Shown: positions 1 to 8,641, numbered from the stretch's first letter. The stretch: DNA of 64,000 nucleotides from Pseudomonas kribbensis (GCF_003352185.1 NZ_CP029608.1:4526001-4590000), one strand, 5' to 3'. The notes: generated by a model from the sequence alone, not told the origin. Program-made: numbers and translations.

Positions 1-1517
1 TGGCCGCGCCGCAGCAGATTCTCGGCCTGGAGCCGACTCAGCTGTTTCTCGACCCATCGGACACCCTACGCCTGTGGTTCAGCGATTATCGTCAGGCAAC
101 CCGGGTGTTTCGCGGTTTCCGCATCCGTCGCGCACAAAGCGAAGAGGACTGGCAGTCGATCAATCAGCTGTATCAGGCACGCGGCATGCTGCCGATCGAT
201 GCCACCTTGCTCACTCCGCACCATCAGGGCGGCCCGGTGTATTGGCTGGCCGAGGACGAGGACAGCGGCGCGGTGATCGGCAGCGTCATGGGGCTCAATC
301 ATCAGAAGGCTTACAACGACCCGGAAAACGGCAGCAGCCTGTGGTGCCTGGCGGTCGATCCGCAGTGTTCGCGTCCCGGGGTCGGTGAAGTGCTGGTGCG
401 ACATCTGATCGAACACTTCATGAGCCGCGGTTTGAGCTACCTCGACCTGTCGGTGCTGCACGATAACCGTCAGGCAAAAAACCTCTACGCCAAACTCGGT
501 TTTCGCAATCTCTCGACCTTCGCCATCAAGCGTAAGAACGGCATCAATCAGCCGCTGTTTCTCGGTCCCGGACCAGAGGCAGATTTCAATCCCTACGCGC
601 GGATCATCGTCGAGGAAGCCCATCGACGTGGCATCGATGTGCAAGTGGACGATGCCGATGCCGGGCTATTCACCCTCAGCCACGGCGGGCGTCGGGTGCG
701 TTGCCGCGAATCCCTGAGCGACCTCACCAGCGCCATCAGCATGAATCTGTGTCAGGACAAGAGCCTGACCCACAAGGTGCTGAAAAACGCCGGGTTGAAT
801 GTGCCGTCACAGCAGTTGGCGGCGAACGCGGACGACAATCTGGCGTTTCTCGACGAGCATCAGCGGGTGGTGGTCAAGCCGCTGGATGGCGAGCAAGGTC
901 AGGGCGTGGCCGTTGACCTGCAAAGCATTGAAGAAGTGCAGCAAGCGATCGATTCGGCGAAACAGTTCGACAGCCGCGTGCTGCTAGAAAGTTTCCATGA
1001 AGGCCTCGACCTGAGGATTCTGGTGATCGGTTTCGACGTAGTCGCAGCCGCGATCCGCCGGCCGGCCGAGGTGGTCGGTGACGGTCATCACTCCATCGGC
1101 GCGCTGATCGAAGCCCAGAGCCGACGCCGGCAAGCGGCCACCAGCGGCGAAAGTAAAATCCCGCTGGACCACGAAACCCAGCGCACCCTGCACGCGGCAG
1201 GTTATGACTACAGCAGCATCCTGCCAGCTGGTGAGCATCTGTTCGTACGGCGCACGGCGAACCTGCACACCGGTGGCACCCTGGAAGATGTCACGGCGAT
1301 TCTGCATCCGACCCTGGTCGATGCCGCCGTGCGGGCGGCGCGAGCACTGGACATTCCGATGGTCGGGCTCGACCTGATGGTGCCCGCCGCCGATCAGCCG
1401 GAGTACGTGTTTATCGAAGCCAACGAACGGGCGGGCCTGGCCAACCATGAGCCGCAGCCGACGGCCGAGCGGTTTGTGGATCTGTTGTTTCCACACAGTC
1501 AGCCGGCAGTCTCTTGA
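1..1517 (+). CDS. ngg: N-acetylglutaminylglutamine synthetase, 5'-truncated by the window edge
   Basis: The reading frame is open from base 3 to the TGA at 1515-1517, so the gene begins upstream of the window; about 504 residues are visible. A GTG at 105 is an internal codon, because the open frame upstream continues as protein-like sequence. The first part of the visible protein is a GNAT acetyltransferase fold (QCSRPGVGEVLVRHLIEHF is the acetyl-CoA-binding region). It is followed by an ATP-grasp ligase domain (VVVKPLDGEQGQGVAV, then FIEANERAGL near the C-terminus). This fusion is typical of the enzyme that makes the osmolyte dipeptide NAGGN by acetylating and ligating glutamine. The M42 peptidase downstream supports this. 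The missing part is probably about 80 residues. Confidence 0.9.
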   Translation, partial: AAPQQILGLEPTQLFLDPSDTLRLWFSDYRQATRVFRGFRIRRAQSEEDWQSINQLYQARGMLPIDATLLTPHHQGGPVYWLAEDEDSGAVIGSVMGLNHQKAYNDPENGSSLWCLAVDPQCSRPGVGEVLVRHLIEHFMSRGLSYLDLSVLHDNRQAKNLYAKLGFRNLSTFAIKRKNGINQPLFLGPGPEADFNPYARIIVEEAHRRGIDVQVDDADAGLFTLSHGGRRVRCRESLSDLTSAISMNLCQDKSLTHKVLKNAGLNVPSQQLAANADDNLAFLDEHQRVVVKPLDGEQGQGVAVDLQSIEEVQQAIDSAKQFDSRVLLESFHEGLDLRILVIGFDVVAAAIRRPAEVVGDGHHSIGALIEAQSRRRQAATSGESKIPLDHETQRTLHAAGYDYSSILPAGEHLFVRRTANLHTGGTLEDVTAILHPTLVDAAVRAARALDIPMVGLDLMVPAADQPEYVFIEANERAGLANHEPQPTAERFVDLLFPHSQPAVS

Positions 1518-1540
1518 TTACCCGGTGTCTGTATTGACGC

Positions 1541-1605
1541 CTTCGCGAGCAAGCTCGCTCCCACAGGGTACCGCTGTTTATGTGGGAGCGAGCTTGATCG
1601 CGAAG
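1541..1605. repeat. Paired inverted REP elements (REP doublet)
   Basis: Two inverted copies of the Pseudomonas REP core (GCGAGC..GCTCGCTCCCACA) face each other: arm one at 1541-1565 and arm two at 1581-1605, with a 15-nt spacer. The unit sits between ngg and the M42 peptidase gene. The same family recurs at 21250-21340 and 29865-29930. Such palindromic pairs can fold into long hairpins that stabilise upstream mRNA or bind gyrase; here only the sequence is seen. Confidence 0.9.
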
Positions 1606-1674
1606 AGGCCTGACCAGACACCACAATTTTCCCTCATCGAAACCATCGATGCGCCCAACTCATCAGGAGTTTCC

Positions 1675-2865
1675 ATGACAACGAACATTCCCGAACCGGA
1701 TCTGAACTACCTGCAAAAAGTCCTGCTGGAGATGCTCGCCATTCCCAGCCCTACCGGGTTCACCGACACCATCGTGCGTTACGTTGCCGAGCGGCTGGAA
1801 GAGCTCGGCATTCCCTTTGAAATGACCCGACGCGGCACGATCCGAGCCACCCTCAAAGGCAAGAAAAACAGCCCCGACCGCGCCGTATCGGCGCACCTGG
1901 ATACCATCGGTGCCGCCGTGCGCGCGGTGAAGGACAACGGCCGTCTGACCCTGGCGCCGGTCGGTTGCTGGTCGAGCCGTTTCGCCGAAGGCAGCCGCGT
2001 CAGCCTGTTCACCGACAACGGCGTGATCCGTGGCAGCGTGTTGCCGCTGATGGCTTCCGGGCACGCCTTCAACACCGCAGTGGACGAGATGCCGATCAGC
2101 TGGGATCACGTCGAACTGCGTCTGGATGCCTACTGCGCGACCCGCGCCGATTGCGACTCGCTGGGTATCTGCGTGGGGGATGTGGTGGCGTTCGATCCGC
2201 TGCCGGAGTTCACCGAAAGCGGCCATATCAGCGCCCGTCACCTCGATGACAAGGCCGGGGTCGCGGCGCTGCTCGCAGCGTTGAAAGCGATCGTCGACAG
2301 CGGTCAGGAGTTGATGATCGATTGTCACCCGCTGTTCACCATCACCGAGGAAACCGGCAGCGGCGCGGCGGCGGCCTTGCCGTGGGATGTCAGCGAGTTC
2401 GTCGGGATCGACATCGCGCCGGTTGCGCCCGGCCAGCATTCCAGCGAGCACGCGGTGAGCGTGGCGATGCAGGACTCTGGCGGACCGTATGACTATCACC
2501 TGTCGCGGCACCTGCTGCGGCTGGCTGGCGAAAACGAGTTACCGGTGCGTCGCGACCTGTTCCGCTATTACTTCAGCGACGCCCATTCGGCCGTCACCGC
2601 CGGCCACGACATTCGCACCGCCCTGCTCGCCTTCGGCTGCGATGCGACCCACGGCTACGAACGCACGCACATCGACAGCCTGGCTGCGCTCAGTCGTCTG
2701 CTGGGCGCGTACATCCTGAGCCCGCCGGTGTTCGCCAGCGATGCGCAACCGGCTAACGCGTCACTGGATCGCTTCAGTCACCAGATCGAACACGAGACAC
2801 AAATGGAAAGCGACACCCGGGTGCCGTCCGTGGACAGTCTGGTGGGACAACGCTCGGACAGTTGA
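1675..2865 (+). CDS. Osmoprotectant NAGGN system M42-family peptidase
   Basis: A 396-residue cytosolic metallo-aminopeptidase-like protein. The ATG at 1675 is chosen because AGGAG lies at 1665-1669; the open frame further upstream runs through the REP pair and is not coding. The metal-site signatures of family M42 are present: SAHLDTIGA near residue 72, HLDDKAGVAALL near residue 190 and EETGSGAA near residue 225, followed by GIDIAP and a late DAHSAV. It follows the NAGGN synthetase gene after a REP-containing gap of 157 bp, and this pairing is the standard arrangement of NAGGN loci. Its exact substrate is not established from sequence; a role in processing or recycling the dipeptide osmolyte is an inference from context. 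Confidence 0.88.
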   Translation: MTTNIPEPDLNYLQKVLLEMLAIPSPTGFTDTIVRYVAERLEELGIPFEMTRRGTIRATLKGKKNSPDRAVSAHLDTIGAAVRAVKDNGRLTLAPVGCWSSRFAEGSRVSLFTDNGVIRGSVLPLMASGHAFNTAVDEMPISWDHVELRLDAYCATRADCDSLGICVGDVVAFDPLPEFTESGHISARHLDDKAGVAALLAALKAIVDSGQELMIDCHPLFTITEETGSGAAAALPWDVSEFVGIDIAPVAPGQHSSEHAVSVAMQDSGGPYDYHLSRHLLRLAGENELPVRRDLFRYYFSDAHSAVTAGHDIRTALLAFGCDATHGYERTHIDSLAALSRLLGAYILSPPVFASDAQPANASLDRFSHQIEHETQMESDTRVPSVDSLVGQRSDS

Positions 2866-2924
2866 GTCTGGCCCTCCGCGATCATTCGCCGTAGCATCCC
2901 GACATTGATTTAGCCGAGGTGCCC

Positions 2925-3152
2925 ATGCTGATTCCCCACGACGCGCTCGAAGTCGACACCCTGACCCGCCTGATCGAGGACTTCGTCACCCGCGACGGCA
3001 CCGACAACGGTGACGACACCCCGCTGGAAACCCGCGTATTGCGGGTTCGTCAGGCCCTGACCAAAGGCCAGGCGCTGATCGTCTTCGATCCGGACAGCGA
3101 GCAATGCCAGTTGATGCTCAAGCACGACGTGCCCAAGCACCTGTTCGACTGA
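2925..3152 (+). CDS. YheU family protein (UPF0270)
   Basis: A small 75-residue soluble acidic protein of the YheU/UPF0270 family, of unknown function. It begins MLIPHDALEVDTLTRLIEDF, which is the family hallmark, and continues with TRVLRVRQAL and the C-terminal LKHDVPKHLFD. The ATG at 2925 is preceded by GAGG at 2916-2919 with suitable spacing; an in-frame GTG six bases upstream overlaps that ribosome-binding site and is unlikely to be used. It lies 59 bp after the M42 peptidase gene and converges with the csrA-family gene, whose 3' end is only 5 bp away. The same neighbours occur in other pseudomonads, in my recollection. Confidence 0.85.
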   Translation: MLIPHDALEVDTLTRLIEDFVTRDGTDNGDDTPLETRVLRVRQALTKGQALIVFDPDSEQCQLMLKHDVPKHLFD

Positions 3153-3157
3153 AACGG

Positions 3158-3343
3158 TCAGCGGCCCTTGCCGTTGACCTGCTTGCGCTGGATCCGCTCG
3201 TAGACTTCGGCGCGGTGCACGTTGACCTGCTTTGGCGCCTCGACGCCGAATCGCACGCTGGAGCCGTTGACCGCCAGAACGCGCAAAGTGATGTTGTCGC
3301 CGATGGAAATCAGTTCACCGACAACACGGCTGAGTACAAGCAT
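3158..3343 (-). CDS. csrA: CsrA/Rsm-family RNA-binding regulator, RsmI-like paralogue
   Basis: A complete 61-residue CsrA-type protein. CsrA proteins dimerise and bind GGA motifs in mRNA leaders to control translation; in Pseudomonas they are titrated by Gac-dependent small RNAs. The N-terminal strand [10 protein letters not shown], the central [12 protein letters not shown] and the RNA-contact region [11 protein letters not shown] (with the key arginine) are all present. It differs from the usual RsmA and RsmE, for example MLVLSR instead of MLILTR and [16 protein letters not shown]. Its position beside a YheU gene and the NAGGN genes matches what I recall for rsmI of P. putida (PP_1746), so it is probably the third Rsm paralogue rather than RsmA. 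The ATG at 3343 is preceded by an AAGGACAA-type site. Confidence 0.88.
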   Translation of the reverse strand: MLVLSRVVGELISIGDNITLRVLAVNGSSVRFGVEAPKQVNVHRAEVYERIQRKQVNGKGR

Positions 3344-3479
3344 GGGGGTTGTCCTTCAAGGTTTTCGAGCCTTGAAGATGCGCGGCTTTCGAGCGCCCTA
3401 CAATGCGCTGCGGGCAAATCAGTCAAACCCTACACGCCATGGCGCATCAGCCTTCAGACGTTTCCGTCAAACCGGTGTT

Positions 3480-3812
3480 TCAAGTCGCCGAAAACCGTGG
3501 CCCGAACAGAATCACGCTGGCCCCGATCACGCACAAGGCGACTCCGATCCAGTCCGAACCCAGCGGACGGATGCGCTCGACCACGGCCAGCCAGCCAATC
3601 GAGGCAATGATGTAGATCCCGCCGTAAGCGGCATAGGCGCGACCGGCGTAGGTCGCTTCAACACGCGTCAACAACAGTGCAAACAAGGTCAGGCTGAGCA
3701 GCGCCGGGATCACCCACAAGGCGCTCTTGCCCTGGCGCAACCACATCCAGAAAGCGAAACAGCCGGCGATTTCAAACAGCGCGGCGAGGAAAAACCACAA
3801 GTAGTTGAGCAT
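3480..3812 (-). CDS. YnfA family inner-membrane protein (UPF0060)
   Basis: A 110-residue integral membrane protein with four predicted helices: residues about 3-20, 30-48, 60-80 and 88-105. The family signature covers [17 protein letters not shown] near the start and [14 protein letters not shown] in the third helix. YnfA proteins have the size and topology of small multidrug-resistance (SMR) transporters, and some are reported to export toxic cations, but the substrate here is unknown. It stands alone on the minus strand between the SDR gene upstream and the csrA-family gene. A hairpin at 3827-3849 lies just upstream of its start. Family assignment is firm; function is not. Confidence 0.88.
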   Translation of the reverse strand: MLNYLWFFLAALFEIAGCFAFWMWLRQGKSALWVIPALLSLTLFALLLTRVEATYAGRAYAAYGGIYIIASIGWLAVVERIRPLGSDWIGVALCVIGASVILFGPRFSAT

Positions 3813-3826
3813 GCAAATGACTCGTC

Positions 3827-3849
3827 AGGGTGACTGTGGTGGTCACCCT
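3827..3849. other. 8-bp perfect inverted repeat upstream of the YnfA gene
   Basis: AGGGTGAC at 3827-3834 pairs with GTCACCCT at 3842-3849 across a 7-nt loop. It lies between the SDR stop codon and the YnfA start. No T-run follows on either strand, so it is not a typical intrinsic terminator; it may be an operator or an mRNA hairpin. Confidence 0.4.
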
Positions 3850-3875
3850 AACGACGGGGCTTTAGCTGCGCAAGT

Positions 3876-4691
3876 TCAGCCGTTGTTCTGTTTGGCCTTG
3901 GCGCGCATCTTTTCGGCCATCGCGGTCATTTCGCTGTACAGCAGCTGCGGGTTCTTCTGCTTGATCGCCCAGGCCATGCGGCCCTGTTCGTGGGGCAGGA
4001 TCATGAACTCGCCGGCAGCGACCTGCTTGTAGATGTAGTCGGCGATATCGGCGGCGGTAATCGGTGAACTTTCCAGCAACTTGCCGACCTGGGCTTTCAT
4101 GGCCGGTGTCGGACCGCGGAACGAGTCCAGCAGATTGGTCTGGAAAAACGACGGGCAAACCACATGGACACCGACTTCCTGCTGGGCCAGTTCGATCAGC
4201 AGACTTTCGGACAATGCCACAACACCTGCCTTGGCCACGTTGTAGTTGCTCATCGCCGGGCCTTGCATCAGCGCCGCCATCGAAGCGATGTTGATGATCT
4301 TGCCCTTGCTCTGTTCCAGCAGTGGCAGGAACGCCTTGCAGCCCTTGACCACACCCATCAGGTTGATCGCGATCTGCCAGTCCCAGTCTTCCAGCGACAG
4401 TTCGCTGAAGAACCCGCCCGACGCCACACCGGCGTTGTTGACGATGATATCGATACCACCGAACTTCACTTCGCAGGCCTGGGCGAATGCGGTGAGCTGG
4501 CTGTAATCGCGCACGTCGCAGCGCTGGATAAAGCCATCGCCACCGGCCTCGCGCACCAGTTTGAGGGTTTCCTGCAGGCCCGGCTCACTGACATCCGACA
4601 AGGCCAGTTGCCAGCCTTCACGCGCCCAGCGCAGCGCGATTTCGCGACCCAGGCCGGAGCCCGCGCCAGTGATCATCATGCGATTTTGCAT
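3876..4691 (-). CDS. SDR family NAD(P)-dependent oxidoreductase
   Basis: A classical short-chain dehydrogenase of 271 residues. The cofactor motif ITGAGSGLGREIA is at the N-terminus, NNAGVASGG is near residue 85, the catalytic serine lies in INIASMAALMQGP and the YxxxK pair in YNVAKAG. The ATG at 4691 is selected because it places the Rossmann motif at the usual position, whereas the open frame upstream is not protein-like. The substrate cannot be told from sequence; an alcohol or acyl-type substrate is typical of this branch. It appears monocistronic and is followed by a non-terminator hairpin before the YnfA gene. Confidence 0.85.
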   Translation of the reverse strand: MQNRMMITGAGSGLGREIALRWAREGWQLALSDVSEPGLQETLKLVREAGGDGFIQRCDVRDYSQLTAFAQACEVKFGGIDIIVNNAGVASGGFFSELSLEDWDWQIAINLMGVVKGCKAFLPLLEQSKGKIINIASMAALMQGPAMSNYNVAKAGVVALSESLLIELAQQEVGVHVVCPSFFQTNLLDSFRGPTPAMKAQVGKLLESSPITAADIADYIYKQVAAGEFMILPHEQGRMAWAIKQKNPQLLYSEMTAMAEKMRAKAKQNNG

Positions 4692-4953
4692 AACAGACAG
4701 CCTTGTTGTTCCGGGGAAGATGCGCGGAGTGTAGCGAAGGATCCAGAGCGACCCACGCTCCATCAGATTGCTGAATGGCAGGAGCAAACCGTGGCATCGA
4801 ACGAAATAAGACCGTGAACCAAATACGTTAAAAAAACATTGAATTTTCTTTCACGCGCGCCAGTCGGAATTTGTAAGCCGTCTGGATTTAGTTCAACTTC
4901 CAGCCGCCCTTGAACAACGAGACTCCTCAGACACTATCAACAAGGAAATCGAC

Positions 4954-5106
4954 ATGGGCACAATTCTTATCATTATCCTGATCCTGTTGCTGATCGGTGG
5001 TCTGCCGGTCTTCCCGCACTCCAGAAGTTGGGGTTACGGTCCTTCGGGCATTATCGGCGTAGTGCTGGTTGTACTGTTGGTGCTGCTGTTGCTCGGCCGC
5101 ATATGA
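4954..5106 (+). CDS. DUF3309 family small membrane protein
   Basis: A 50-residue hydrophobic protein: a first helix (TILIIILILLLIGGLPVF), a short loop HSRSWGYGPSG, and a second helix (IIGVVLVVLLVLLLLG). The WGYGPSG loop between two hydrophobic segments is the signature of the DUF3309 family, common in proteobacteria and of unknown function. The ATG at 4954 has an AAGGA site at 4942-4946. A strong bidirectional terminator follows 14 bp after the stop. The AT-rich upstream stretch 4812-4930 presumably carries its promoter. It is a single gene, convergent with the LTA-synthase-like gene. Confidence 0.85.
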   Translation: MGTILIIILILLLIGGLPVFPHSRSWGYGPSGIIGVVLVVLLVLLLLGRI

Positions 5107-5120
5107 CGTTTTGACCGACA

Positions 5121-5152
5121 AAAAAAGAGGCCCTGAAAAGGGCCTCTTTTTT
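5121..5152. terminator. Bidirectional intrinsic terminator
   Basis: AAAAAAGAGGCCC pairs with GGGCCTCTTTTTT around a TGAAAA loop. The flanking A and T tracts let it work for the DUF3309 gene on plus and the phosphoglycerol transferase gene on minus. Confidence 0.92.
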
Positions 5153-5166
5153 ATTGCGCGGAATGA

Positions 5167-7260
5167 TCAGTCCGGCTTGCCGTTAATCACACCGGCGGTG
5201 TTGTCGAGCAGGCTCTTGGTAGCCGTCTGCAGGAACGCTTCGAGCTTGAGTTTCAACTCGGCGGTACGCGGTGCGTCCGGAATGATTTCAGCCGAAGGAT
5301 TCGCGCCCAGTTGGTACTGGTAGATCTTCGGCGCCATTTCCTTCTCTTTCGGCAGCACCAGGATCTGGTCGGCCGTCACGATGGCAGTGGTCTGCTCGCT
5401 GCCCGACGGCTTGATCACGCCGAAACCGGTGTCACCTGCCGGCAGGTTGAGCAGGTCACGACCCCAGCACTGATGACGCACTTCGCCACCCAGACGACCC
5501 ATGATGGTCGGCACGATGTCGATCTGCGTACCTACGGTGTGGTCACGGGTACCGAATTTTTCCTGGATGCCCGGTGCGATCATCAGCATCGGTACGTTGA
5601 AGCGGCCCAGGTCCATTTCGGTGATCTGACGCTCGTTGCCGAAGCCGTGGTCGCCGACGATGACGAACAGGGTTTCCTTGAAGTAAGGCTCCTTGCGGGC
5701 CTTCTCGAAGAACTGGCCCAGTGCCCAGTCTGCGTAACGCATGGCGGTCAGGTGCTCGTTGAGCGTGCCACGGTCGGTCACGCGCTCGACCGGCAATGGC
5801 GTCGGCAAGGCGTACGGCGTGTGGTTGGACAGGGTTTGCAGCAGCGCGTAGAACGGCTTGCCGTTTTCCCGTGCCTTCAGTTCCACCAGACCGCGGTCGA
5901 ACATGTCCTGGTCAGACACACCCCAGGTCGGATCGGAGAATACCGGGTTGACGAAGTCATTGCGGCCAACGAAGTTGGTCATGCCCTGGTTGCTGAAGAA
6001 ACCGGACTGGTTGTCCCAGGCAAAGTCACCGTTGTAGACGTAGACGTCGTCATACTTGCGCGCGCTGAGCAGCTGCGGCAGGCCGGACAGTTTGTGGCTG
6101 CCTTCCGGGGTCTGCATCAGATATTCGAAGCCCGGCAGGTTCGGGAAGCACGCCATGGTGGCGAACATGCCCTGGTGGGTGTGGGTGCCGTTGGAGAAGA
6201 AGCGGTCGAACAGCAGACCTTCCTTCGACAGCTTGTCGAGGTACGGCGTGATGTTGCCCGGCGCGCCCAGGGCGCCCACCGAGTGACCGGCCATGCTTTC
6301 CATGAGGATCACGACGACGTTCTTGATCGGCAGCGTCTTGTCGGCTGGCGGCGTGTAGTCACGACGCACGGCGGCGATGTCGGCATCGACCAGTTTGTCG
6401 TCCGGCATCACCAGCATGTCGCGTACGACTTTCTGCGCCTGATCCTGCGGCAGCGTGGCCTTCCAGATGTTGTTGCGGTCTTCGCCCATGCGGTCCTTGG
6501 CTGCCGCGATCAGCGACAGGGTGCCATTGAGGCCGAGCTGGTTGGCGAAGTTCGATTCGGTGGTGTACACGTCACCCCAGCGCAGCGGCGGGCCCTGACG
6601 CAGGGTGCCACGCACGGCGACCACACAGATCAGCAGGCATACCACGAACACCGCCAGACGCGCATACCATGGCGCCACCTGACGGGTGCCGACGTTGCCG
6701 CCGCTGAACGGACCACGCGGACGGGTCAGGCGGTCGGCACCCTTGAACGCCAGCGTCAGGATCACCGTGCCCACGGCCCAGGCCAGCAGGTAGCGCACCA
6801 CCGGGAAACCGTACCAGAGCATGCTCATCACGGTTTTCGGGTCTTCCTTCACGTACTGGAACACCAGGCCGTTGAGGCGCTGGTGGAACTCACGGTAGAA
6901 GTCCATTTCCATCAGGCCGAGGAACAGCGCGATGCTGGAGGTCACGGTCAGCCACAGGCGGAAGAACCCACGCGCGGCCATGGCCCGGGCACTGAACAGC
7001 GCCAGCACCATCGGAACGCAGAGGTAGACCACCAGGCGCAGGTCGAAACGCAGGCCGTTGGCGAAGGCTTCGAGGAAGGTCGAAGCCGGGGTGTCGAGGA
7101 TCATCTCGCGGTTGTAGACCAGCAGCGCGAGGCGCAGCACGGAAAACATCACCATCATGACCAGCGCGCACAAGAGCGTGTAGGCCAGATGCGATTTGAC
7201 GGTCGGTTGCAGCAGGCGACTGGAAGATCGCTGCTGATTCAGGGCGTCCGGGTTTGCCAT
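5167..7260 (-). CDS. LTA synthase family / sulfatase-like phosphoglycerol transferase
   Basis: A 697-residue inner-membrane enzyme. Five predicted transmembrane helices occupy roughly residues 25-225, followed by a large periplasmic alkaline-phosphatase-fold domain. That domain starts at KNVVVILMESMAGHSVGALG (metal-binding Glu) and contains the GTHTHQGMFATMACFP segment with the candidate nucleophile threonine; VIVGDHGFGN supplies later metal ligands. In Gram-positives the family polymerises glycerol phosphate into lipoteichoic acid. Gram-negatives lack LTA, so a role as a phosphoglycerol or phosphoethanolamine transferase acting on periplasmic glucans or another envelope glycan is more likely. 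It appears monocistronic and ends at the bidirectional terminator. Confidence 0.82.
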   Translation of the reverse strand: MANPDALNQQRSSSRLLQPTVKSHLAYTLLCALVMMVMFSVLRLALLVYNREMILDTPASTFLEAFANGLRFDLRLVVYLCVPMVLALFSARAMAARGFFRLWLTVTSSIALFLGLMEMDFYREFHQRLNGLVFQYVKEDPKTVMSMLWYGFPVVRYLLAWAVGTVILTLAFKGADRLTRPRGPFSGGNVGTRQVAPWYARLAVFVVCLLICVVAVRGTLRQGPPLRWGDVYTTESNFANQLGLNGTLSLIAAAKDRMGEDRNNIWKATLPQDQAQKVVRDMLVMPDDKLVDADIAAVRRDYTPPADKTLPIKNVVVILMESMAGHSVGALGAPGNITPYLDKLSKEGLLFDRFFSNGTHTHQGMFATMACFPNLPGFEYLMQTPEGSHKLSGLPQLLSARKYDDVYVYNGDFAWDNQSGFFSNQGMTNFVGRNDFVNPVFSDPTWGVSDQDMFDRGLVELKARENGKPFYALLQTLSNHTPYALPTPLPVERVTDRGTLNEHLTAMRYADWALGQFFEKARKEPYFKETLFVIVGDHGFGNERQITEMDLGRFNVPMLMIAPGIQEKFGTRDHTVGTQIDIVPTIMGRLGGEVRHQCWGRDLLNLPAGDTGFGVIKPSGSEQTTAIVTADQILVLPKEKEMAPKIYQYQLGANPSAEIIPDAPRTAELKLKLEAFLQTATKSLLDNTAGVINGKPD

Positions 7261-7530
7261 GTCGTTTTAGGACCCATTGGAAGTTGAAGTTGCAAAAATA
7301 CAGCTGCGCCCTGCCCTCTGTTGGCCATTCCAGGCCCCGGGGCTTGCGCGGTGCGCAAATGTTGCACGATCACCGGCGGCATTGCCATTGATTACTGCCC
7401 CGCTGCCGGACTCTTTCATTAAAGGCACGGCATACCCGGACAGATTCAAATTGCGCGGGCGAATTGTCTTGAAGCGTTTGTGAAAATTTCGTGCAACGCA
7501 TATCCGGAAACACAATATCGCTACAAAACA
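7261..7530. other. Intergenic region upstream of the phosphoglycerol transferase gene
   Basis: About 270 bp between the minus-strand transferase start and the terminator of the START-domain gene. I see no convincing gene or repeat in it. It must hold the promoter for the transferase, but no clear -35/-10 pair stands out on the minus strand. Confidence 0.4.
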
Positions 7531-7557
7531 AAACGCCCCGAGTTCATCGGGGCGTTT
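7531..7557 (-). terminator. Intrinsic terminator of the START-domain gene
   Basis: AAACGCCCCG and CGGGGCGTTT form a 10-bp stem around a 7-nt loop. On the minus strand it is followed by a T-rich run (TTTTGTTTTG), placed just after the START-domain stop codon. Confidence 0.85.
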
Positions 7558-7573
7558 GCAGAGCACGCGATAC

Positions 7574-8179
7574 TTACTTCTCGGCGCGTTCTTTCAGGGC
7601 TTTCAGGGTATTGAACGGTGCGTCGACCACGAACTTGTTGGCAATCATCGACGGCACGCTGCCACCCGGCTCGGTGTGAACCTGATAGGTCACTTCGACC
7701 TGATCGCCCTTCGGCACGAATTTCCAGAAGCCTTTGACCTGCGCTACACGCACAAAGCCTTTTTCTTCCGGCAGGTACTTCGGCACGCCTTCCAGATTGC
7801 GGGTCAGGCTGCCATCGGCGCCTTCAACGGTGGTGACGTGCAGGATCGAGTCGCGCGGGGTTACCGGCCATGGCGTATTGAACTGGGTGTAGGTCCAGCT
7901 CTGGTCGCCTTCGTGCTTGAGCAGTTTCTGGGTCTTGCACTCGTGAATCCAGGCACAGGCACCGGAAACGTCTTCCTGCAGTGCGCGCAGTTTGGCGACG
8001 GTGGTCTTCATCAAGGTCACGCCCTGATACGACTTGTAGTCCGAACCCGGCACTTCGCTCAGGGAGACCTTGATGCCGTCTTCGTTCTTGGCCACTTTCC
8101 AGTCTTCAGCCTGGGCAGCCGAAGTGGCCAGCACGGCAGTCAAACCACACAACACAGCGATACGATGCAGCGAACCCAT
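7574..8179 (-). CDS. START domain-containing exported protein
   Basis: A 201-residue protein whose first 24 residues (MGSLHRIAVLCGLTAVLATS followed by AAQA) form a Sec signal peptide ending at AQA-ED. The mature part starts EDWKVAKNEDGIKV and has the START/lipid-binding fold pattern, with SRNxxDWxE-type elements replaced by CAWIHECKTQKLLK and WPVTPRDSILHVT. START domains bind lipids or other hydrophobic ligands; the ligand here is unknown. The ATG at 8179 is chosen because it directly precedes the signal peptide; the frame upstream overlaps the YkgJ gene. It sits 41 bp downstream of the YkgJ-type gene on the same strand and may be cotranscribed. A good terminator follows. Confidence 0.85.
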   Translation of the reverse strand: MGSLHRIAVLCGLTAVLATSAAQAEDWKVAKNEDGIKVSLSEVPGSDYKSYQGVTLMKTTVAKLRALQEDVSGACAWIHECKTQKLLKHEGDQSWTYTQFNTPWPVTPRDSILHVTTVEGADGSLTRNLEGVPKYLPEEKGFVRVAQVKGFWKFVPKGDQVEVTYQVHTEPGGSVPSMIANKFVVDAPFNTLKALKERAEK

Positions 8180-8220
8180 AGTCTTATTCCTTATTGTTGA
8201 AGTTCCGTACGTTTGACACA

Positions 8221-8475
8221 TCACGCCGCCGTCATCTGCTCCCACCAGCCGAGCAGTCTGATCGCCTCTTCCTGACTGTTTCCGCAGACTTCGACATCGG
8301 CGCTGAACCCTGAACAGACGGCCGGGCGTTCCGGCCGGCCGAAAATGCTGCACAGGTTTTCGACCGAGAGCTGAACGCAACGTTCGCCGGCAGGTTTGCC
8401 ATCGGGCATGCCCGGAATCGGCGAGCTGATGGAGGGGGCAATGCAACAGGCGCCACAGCCTTCACGGCATTTCAT
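8221..8475 (-). CDS. YkgJ family cysteine cluster protein
   Basis: An 84-residue cytosolic protein that begins MKCREGCGACCIAPSIS, the CxxxCxxCC cluster of the YkgJ/UPF0153 family, with further cysteines in GERCVQL, ENLCSIF, PAVCSGF and EVCGNS. Such clusters are thought to chelate zinc or an iron-sulfur centre. The C-terminus RLLGWWEQMTAA is usual for Pseudomonas members. Function is unknown. It is 41 bp upstream of the START-domain gene on the same strand, so the two may form an operon. Confidence 0.88.
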   Translation of the reverse strand: MKCREGCGACCIAPSISSPIPGMPDGKPAGERCVQLSVENLCSIFGRPERPAVCSGFSADVEVCGNSQEEAIRLLGWWEQMTAA

Positions 8476-8641
8476 GACGACGAGTTCCTCGCGACGGGCA
8501 ATGTGTTAAAGGGACGCGGAACAGGGTAACCGCTAAAACGGCTGTTTTAAATTCCCTGGACCGGGGTTTTTACGCAGAAACGAAAGTGACTGACCAGTCT
8601 CCGACAAAGCGTCTGGTCTGCGGGTCACGGATCGATTGAAT

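Noticed and set aside
5311..7287. A 658-codon plus-strand open frame opposite the phosphoglycerol transferase gene
   Set aside because: His/Gln/Val/Arg-rich composition typical of antisense frames in GC-rich Pseudomonas genes; the minus-strand product is a clear family member.
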